Shown piece by piece: positions 61,000-64,000 of a stretch of DNA of 64,000 bases. This stretch comes from Alloscardovia omnicolens DSM 21503. Its GTDB lineage: Bacteria > Actinomycetota > Actinomycetes > Actinomycetales > Bifidobacteriaceae. The DNA lies in contig NZ_ATVB01000007.1 of assembly GCF_000420505.1 (NCBI RefSeq), forward strand, positions 1 to 64,000, in the 5' to 3' direction. The stretch's first letter is position 1; each line of letters begins with the position of its first letter. Under the pieces are notes generated by a model. It searched no databases. It worked only from the letters and a program-made list of their open reading frames with translations, and was not told the DNA's origin. Position numbers and translations under genes: made by a program.

Positions 61000-62006
61000 T
61001 ACACAATCTCCTTCTGTAATGCTTTTATAATCTGTTCACCAATACGCCGGGCCAGCTCAACAGGAACTGCATTACCAATCTGTTTATATTGATTGCTCAG
61101 AGTACCTGTAAAAGACCAACTATCTGGGAAGCTCTGTATTCGAGCATACTCTCGCACAGTGAATGGTCTTGTTTCTTCTGGATGACATCTCTCCGTCTGC
61201 TTTTGTGAAGGAGATGTAGTAAGCGTCAGGCATGGTTCATCCCATGCAATACGGCGTGCCATACCACGTTTACCCCCACCGGAAAAATAACTACGTCCCA
61301 TGTACTCCCGTGCAATATTGTCAGGCAAATCTACCCAGCAACCTCCAGGGGGTACTAATTCCATAACACGCTTCTTCTTGTCGCTATACGGCTGAAAAGG
61401 ACTATCAGGAACATTTTTTAAGACATCACGCAAGATTGTCTGTTTCTCATCGGGGATTGGGTATTTGAATGATATCCTATCAGCGATATCATTTCTTATT
61501 CCAATAGCAATCAGTCGTTCACGCTTTTGTCCGACACCGAAATAGCTTGCGTTCAGCACTCGATATTGAACCTGATACCCATGGCTAATGAATTCATGTC
61601 GTATCGTTTCAAATGTCCTACCATGATCATGGCTCAGCAGACCGCGTACATTTTCAAATAGAAACATCTTAGGCTGAATTTCACTGATACAGCGAGCGAA
61701 CTCAGCAAACAACGTTCCACGCGTATCCCCAAAACCTAGCTTTTTACCCGCATATGAAAATGCTTGGCACGGTGCTCCACCGGAGACAAAATCAACTTTC
61801 CCAAAGTACGGAGTAAAGTCAACTTCATGAATGTCAGATTCAATCACGTTCCAATTAGGGCGATTTAAACGTAGGGTTTCACAAGCAGCATGATCATATT
61901 CAACAAATGCCACATCATCAATACCAGCCTGTTCAAGACCTAAAGCCATTCCTCCACCACCCGCGAAAAGCTCTATACCCTTTATCTTGTTTGCTTTTCC
62001 TGACAT
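60999..62006 (-). CDS. DNA (cytosine-5) methyltransferase of the R-M system
   Basis: A 335-aa C5 methyltransferase. Motif I is ELFAGGGGMALGLEQAG, motif IV has the catalytic Cys in GGAPCQAFS, motif VI is FENVRG, motif VIII is GQKRERLIAIG and motif X is QIGNAVPVELARRI. The target recognition region between VIII and X is short (GRSYFSGGGKRGMARRI). It protects the site cut by the adjacent Eco47II-type enzyme. The operon and the 250 bp before it are AT-rich compared with the flanks, typical of mobile R-M units. Confidence 0.93.
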   Translation of the reverse strand: MSGKANKIKGIELFAGGGGMALGLEQAGIDDVAFVEYDHAACETLRLNRPNWNVIESDIHEVDFTPYFGKVDFVSGGAPCQAFSYAGKKLGFGDTRGTLFAEFARCISEIQPKMFLFENVRGLLSHDHGRTFETIRHEFISHGYQVQYRVLNASYFGVGQKRERLIAIGIRNDIADRISFKYPIPDEKQTILRDVLKNVPDSPFQPYSDKKKRVMELVPPGGCWVDLPDNIAREYMGRSYFSGGGKRGMARRIAWDEPCLTLTTSPSQKQTERCHPEETRPFTVREYARIQSFPDSWSFTGTLSNQYKQIGNAVPVELARRIGEQIIKALQKEIV

Positions 62007-62258
62007 AAAATCTCGGTGCCAAGCCTTTCGTATGTAATGGGTTTAAATGGTGCAAGAAAATATTGCACTCATAAAAACAACTCGCCTGAATAGATGAATT
62101 CTGACTTAATATCCTAGACCAATAAACAGACCTTATTCAGTGAGAAAAACATCTTCATCAAGAAATCAGCATCCGCTTTTAAATTGGATTTTATGCAAAA
62201 TATTACAACACCTAACGCAAGACTTTACTTGCAGTATACGAATTATCTCATTAATAAA
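62007..62258. other. AT-rich region upstream of the R-M operon
   Basis: No open frame is supported. The region has runs such as TTTTAAATTGGATTTTATG and probably holds the R-M promoter and the import boundary. GGTGCAAGAAAATATTGCAC (62054-62073) contains a short inverted repeat, GTGCAA / TTGCAC, which could be a controller site. Confidence 0.45.
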
Positions 62259-62287
62259 TGGTCTGTGTGCTTCAGGCACACAGACCA
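62259..62287. terminator. Terminator hairpin between sugar ABC genes and R-M operon
   Basis: TGGTCTGTGTGC (62259-62270) pairs exactly with GCACACAGACCA (62276-62287) around TTCAG. No strong T-run is present, but the 12-bp GC-containing stem would end transcription from the sugar transporter genes. Confidence 0.7.
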
Positions 62288-62349
62288 TCAGTGTCAATGT
62301 AAAAGTCAGCCGCTGCTAGTCAATCAATAATTGAAAATCATAGCTATCA

Positions 62350-62490
62350 AAACACCCCACTGGGCTGTTTCTACTTAACCGCGTCCTGCAATTGGAGAGA
62401 CCTTCGGCCCCTCAATCTGGCTCGCAGCCGTCACTCGCCTGCTCGCAGCGGTTAAAGAAACACCCCACTGGGCTGTTTCTACTTAACCGC
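62350..62490. repeat. 33-bp exact direct repeat, copied end of the permease gene
   Basis: The 33 nt at 62350-62382 recur exactly at 62458-62490. The right copy contains the stop codon and last codons of the permease gene plus its terminator hairpin (AAACAGCCC / GGGGTGTTT, one mismatch). The left copy therefore also reads '...GCG GTT AAG TAG' and a hairpin. It may be the 3' end of a deleted paralogous permease gene. Confidence 0.75.
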
Positions 62491-63348
62491 TCCGCGCATA
62501 ACACCACCAATAACCCACTTTTGCGCAATAATGTACACAATCAAAACTGGAGCCATTGCCATCAAATAGCTAGAGAATGCCATCGGATAGTTTGTGGCGA
62601 ACTGAGAGCTAAATACATACTGTGCCAAAGGAATAGTCTGGTTTGATTGATCAGTCAGAACAATCAAAGGTAAAAGGAAGTCGTTCCATGCCCACAGAGC
62701 AGTTAAAATAGCAATCGTTGCGTTAATAGGGCTCATCAGAGGGAAAATAATCTGCCAGAAAATGCGCCACGTGCTCGCACCATCGATGCGGGCTGCTTCC
62801 TCTAGAGATACAGGTATCGAGCGGATAAATCCGGTAGCAATAAACAGATTTGTTCCCAAACCTAAAATCATGTACAAAATAATCAAACCAATTTGATTAT
62901 CCAGATGCAATGTTCCCATTTGCTTAGCAATCGGAAGCATAACTACAGGGAATGGCACAAACATAGCAGCAATAAAGAAGTAATACAGGAAGCGGAAGAA
63001 ACGCTTATCCATATTACGTGCCACAGCATAAGCAACGAAAGTATTCGTCAACAAAGTGAGCACAACTGCAGCCACGGTAATAATAGCTGAGTTCAACGCT
63101 GCCTTTGGATAGTTCACCTTTGCAGCAGCATCAGCAAAATTATGCCATTGCCATGTTGTTGGCAAACTAAATGTGCCAGCCTCAGCAGGGGTTTTCAAAG
63201 CTGTAACAATCGTGAAGTACAGCGGCACGAGGACGGTCAAAGACAAGACTGCTACAGCAGCAGTAAGCCACCAGTTAATATTGCGGTCCTTGCGATACTT
63301 CACTCGAGAAGAATGTGCAGGACGAGTGGATGAAATTGCAGTAGACAT
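62479..63348 (-). CDS. Carbohydrate ABC transporter permease (MalG-like)
   Basis: A protein of about 289 aa with six membrane helices. The EAA loop is EEAARIDGASTWRIFWQIIFPLMSP, the contact site for the ATPase. The first helix is WLTAAVAVLSLTVLVPLYFTIV. It would import oligosaccharides with the MalF-type partner upstream. The ATG at 63348 is chosen; a GTG at 63357 overlaps the partner's stop. The C-terminus RGAVK is typical for bifidobacterial sugar permeases. The substrate is not known; the GH13 glucosidase nearby suggests alpha-glucosides. Confidence 0.9.
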   Translation of the reverse strand: MSTAISSTRPAHSSRVKYRKDRNINWWLTAAVAVLSLTVLVPLYFTIVTALKTPAEAGTFSLPTTWQWHNFADAAAKVNYPKAALNSAIITVAAVVLTLLTNTFVAYAVARNMDKRFFRFLYYFFIAAMFVPFPVVMLPIAKQMGTLHLDNQIGLIILYMILGLGTNLFIATGFIRSIPVSLEEAARIDGASTWRIFWQIIFPLMSPINATIAILTALWAWNDFLLPLIVLTDQSNQTIPLAQYVFSSQFATNYPMAFSSYLMAMAPVLIVYIIAQKWVIGGVMRGAVK

Positions 63349-63353
63349 TGTTA

Positions 63354-64000
63354 TCACACCTTTTCCTTGCTACCGAAGAACTTCAACTGAATGAAGGCAA
63401 TAATTGCCAACACAATAAAGAAGAGCACAGCATTAGCCGTCTGGTAAGCGTATTCACCACCAGTTAAACCGCCCTTCCAAATCAGATAGGTTACCGTTTC
63501 TGTCTTAGAGTTAGGGCCACCCTCAGTCAAAGCCACCACTTGATCGAAAGTACCTAAAGCATTCTTCATAGTCAGCACCAAATTAATGGTGAAGAATGGT
63601 CCAATCAATGGGAAAGTAATCTTCCAGAAGTTTTGCCATGGGTTCACGCCATCAATAGCTGCAGCCTCATAAATTTCGGAATCAATAGTTTGCAAACCTG
63701 CCAAATAAATCAGCACAGAATATGCAATACCCTGCCACACAGCCAAGAAAACAATAGGAAGCCATGAATAGGTTTCGTTTGTCAGTAATGATTCTGAGAG
63801 TAACGGAATATGCAAAGCCTTACCTAGCTCTGGCAGTGGCTGCATAAAGATGTACTTAAAAACGTAGCCAATAACCAGAACAGACAGCGTATAAGGAATA
63901 AAGAAGATAGCTCGGAAGCCGTTCTTAAAACCAATACGACCGTTAAGCACCACAGCCAGGAACATAGCAATGCAGTTAATCAGCACTGTAATGAGCACAG
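63354..64000 (-). CDS. Carbohydrate ABC transporter permease (MalF-like), 5' end cut by window
   Basis: The last 214 codons of a MalF/UgpA-type permease, running off the right edge. The EAA loop is EIYEAAAIDGVNPWQNFWKITFPLIGP. Four to five helices are visible, including ITVLINCIAMFLAVVLNG and TANAVLFFIVLAIIAFIQL. It ends just before the MalG-type gene, with overlapping stop and alternative start codons. The solute-binding protein gene is presumably beyond the window. Confidence 0.9.
   Translation of the reverse strand, partial: VLITVLINCIAMFLAVVLNGRIGFKNGFRAIFFIPYTLSVLVIGYVFKYIFMQPLPELGKALHIPLLSESLLTNETYSWLPIVFLAVWQGIAYSVLIYLAGLQTIDSEIYEAAAIDGVNPWQNFWKITFPLIGPFFTINLVLTMKNALGTFDQVVALTEGGPNSKTETVTYLIWKGGLTGGEYAYQTANAVLFFIVLAIIAFIQLKFFGSKEKV

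Overview
The window looks like a chromosomal segment of a low-to-mid-GC member of the Bifidobacteriaceae (Alloscardovia, Scardovia or a low-GC Bifidobacterium are plausible; genus not proven). The evidence is gene content and order: the actinobacterial fhaA-fhaB-pstP-rodA-pbpA-pknA-pknB cluster beside a class E sortase, a DUF881 protein and CrgA, plus DUF3073, ThrE, an anaplerotic PEP carboxylase and twin YhgE/Pip proteins.

Layout. 1-3.3 kb is a graveyard: an IS481-type transposase cut by the window edge, a truncated small ORF, an aldo/keto reductase pseudogene and a pyruvate oxidase pseudogene with at least six lesions. 3.4-13.6 kb holds a TetR regulator, a large LAxTG-anchored repeat protein, two YhgE/Pip membrane proteins and a monoacylglycerol-lipase-like hydrolase. 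14.2-26.7 kb is the cell-wall/signalling core. 26.9-30.6 kb carries a candidate structured RNA and a lactococcin-972-like bacteriocin cassette (peptide, FtsX-like membrane protein, ATPase). 30.6-45.2 kb is mostly housekeeping (trpS, ppc, carbonic anhydrase, CNNM/CorC protein, Dps, stomatin-like protein, two tRNAs), with one TnpB insertion broken by two frameshifts.

45.22-53.13 kb is an integrated element of about 7.9 kb bounded by a 19-bp direct repeat copied from the 3' end of tRNA-Ala. It encodes a tyrosine integrase, a regulator, an excisionase-like protein, an FtsK-like ATPase and a Rep whose motifs match eukaryotic CRESS-DNA virus Reps (HUH nuclease plus superfamily 3 helicase). Directly upstream of rep is a perfect 11-bp stem whose loop contains AAGTATTAC, a circovirus-type origin nonanucleotide. 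This is the strongest unusual system in the window: a bacterial integrative element that apparently excises and replicates by a CRESS-virus-like rolling-circle mechanism. Two secreted or membrane-anchored cargo proteins sit at its right end.

Just outside attR, 53.3-56.9 kb is a compact minus-strand YcaO RiPP cluster: a 64-aa precursor with a perfect Shine-Dalgarno site, an attenuator-like hairpin, a YcaO gene split by one in-frame TGA at a position where YcaO proteins usually have Trp, an MFS exporter and a DUF2087 protein. The rest holds an asparaginase, a GH13 glucosidase, an Eco47II-type (GGNCC) restriction-modification operon with an overlapping 58-aa ORF, and the start of a carbohydrate ABC transporter.

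A roughly 230-bp non-coding repeat occurs twice, at about 13.73 and 37.45 kb, each time between divergently transcribed genes. All calls come from reading the sequence; no database search was run.
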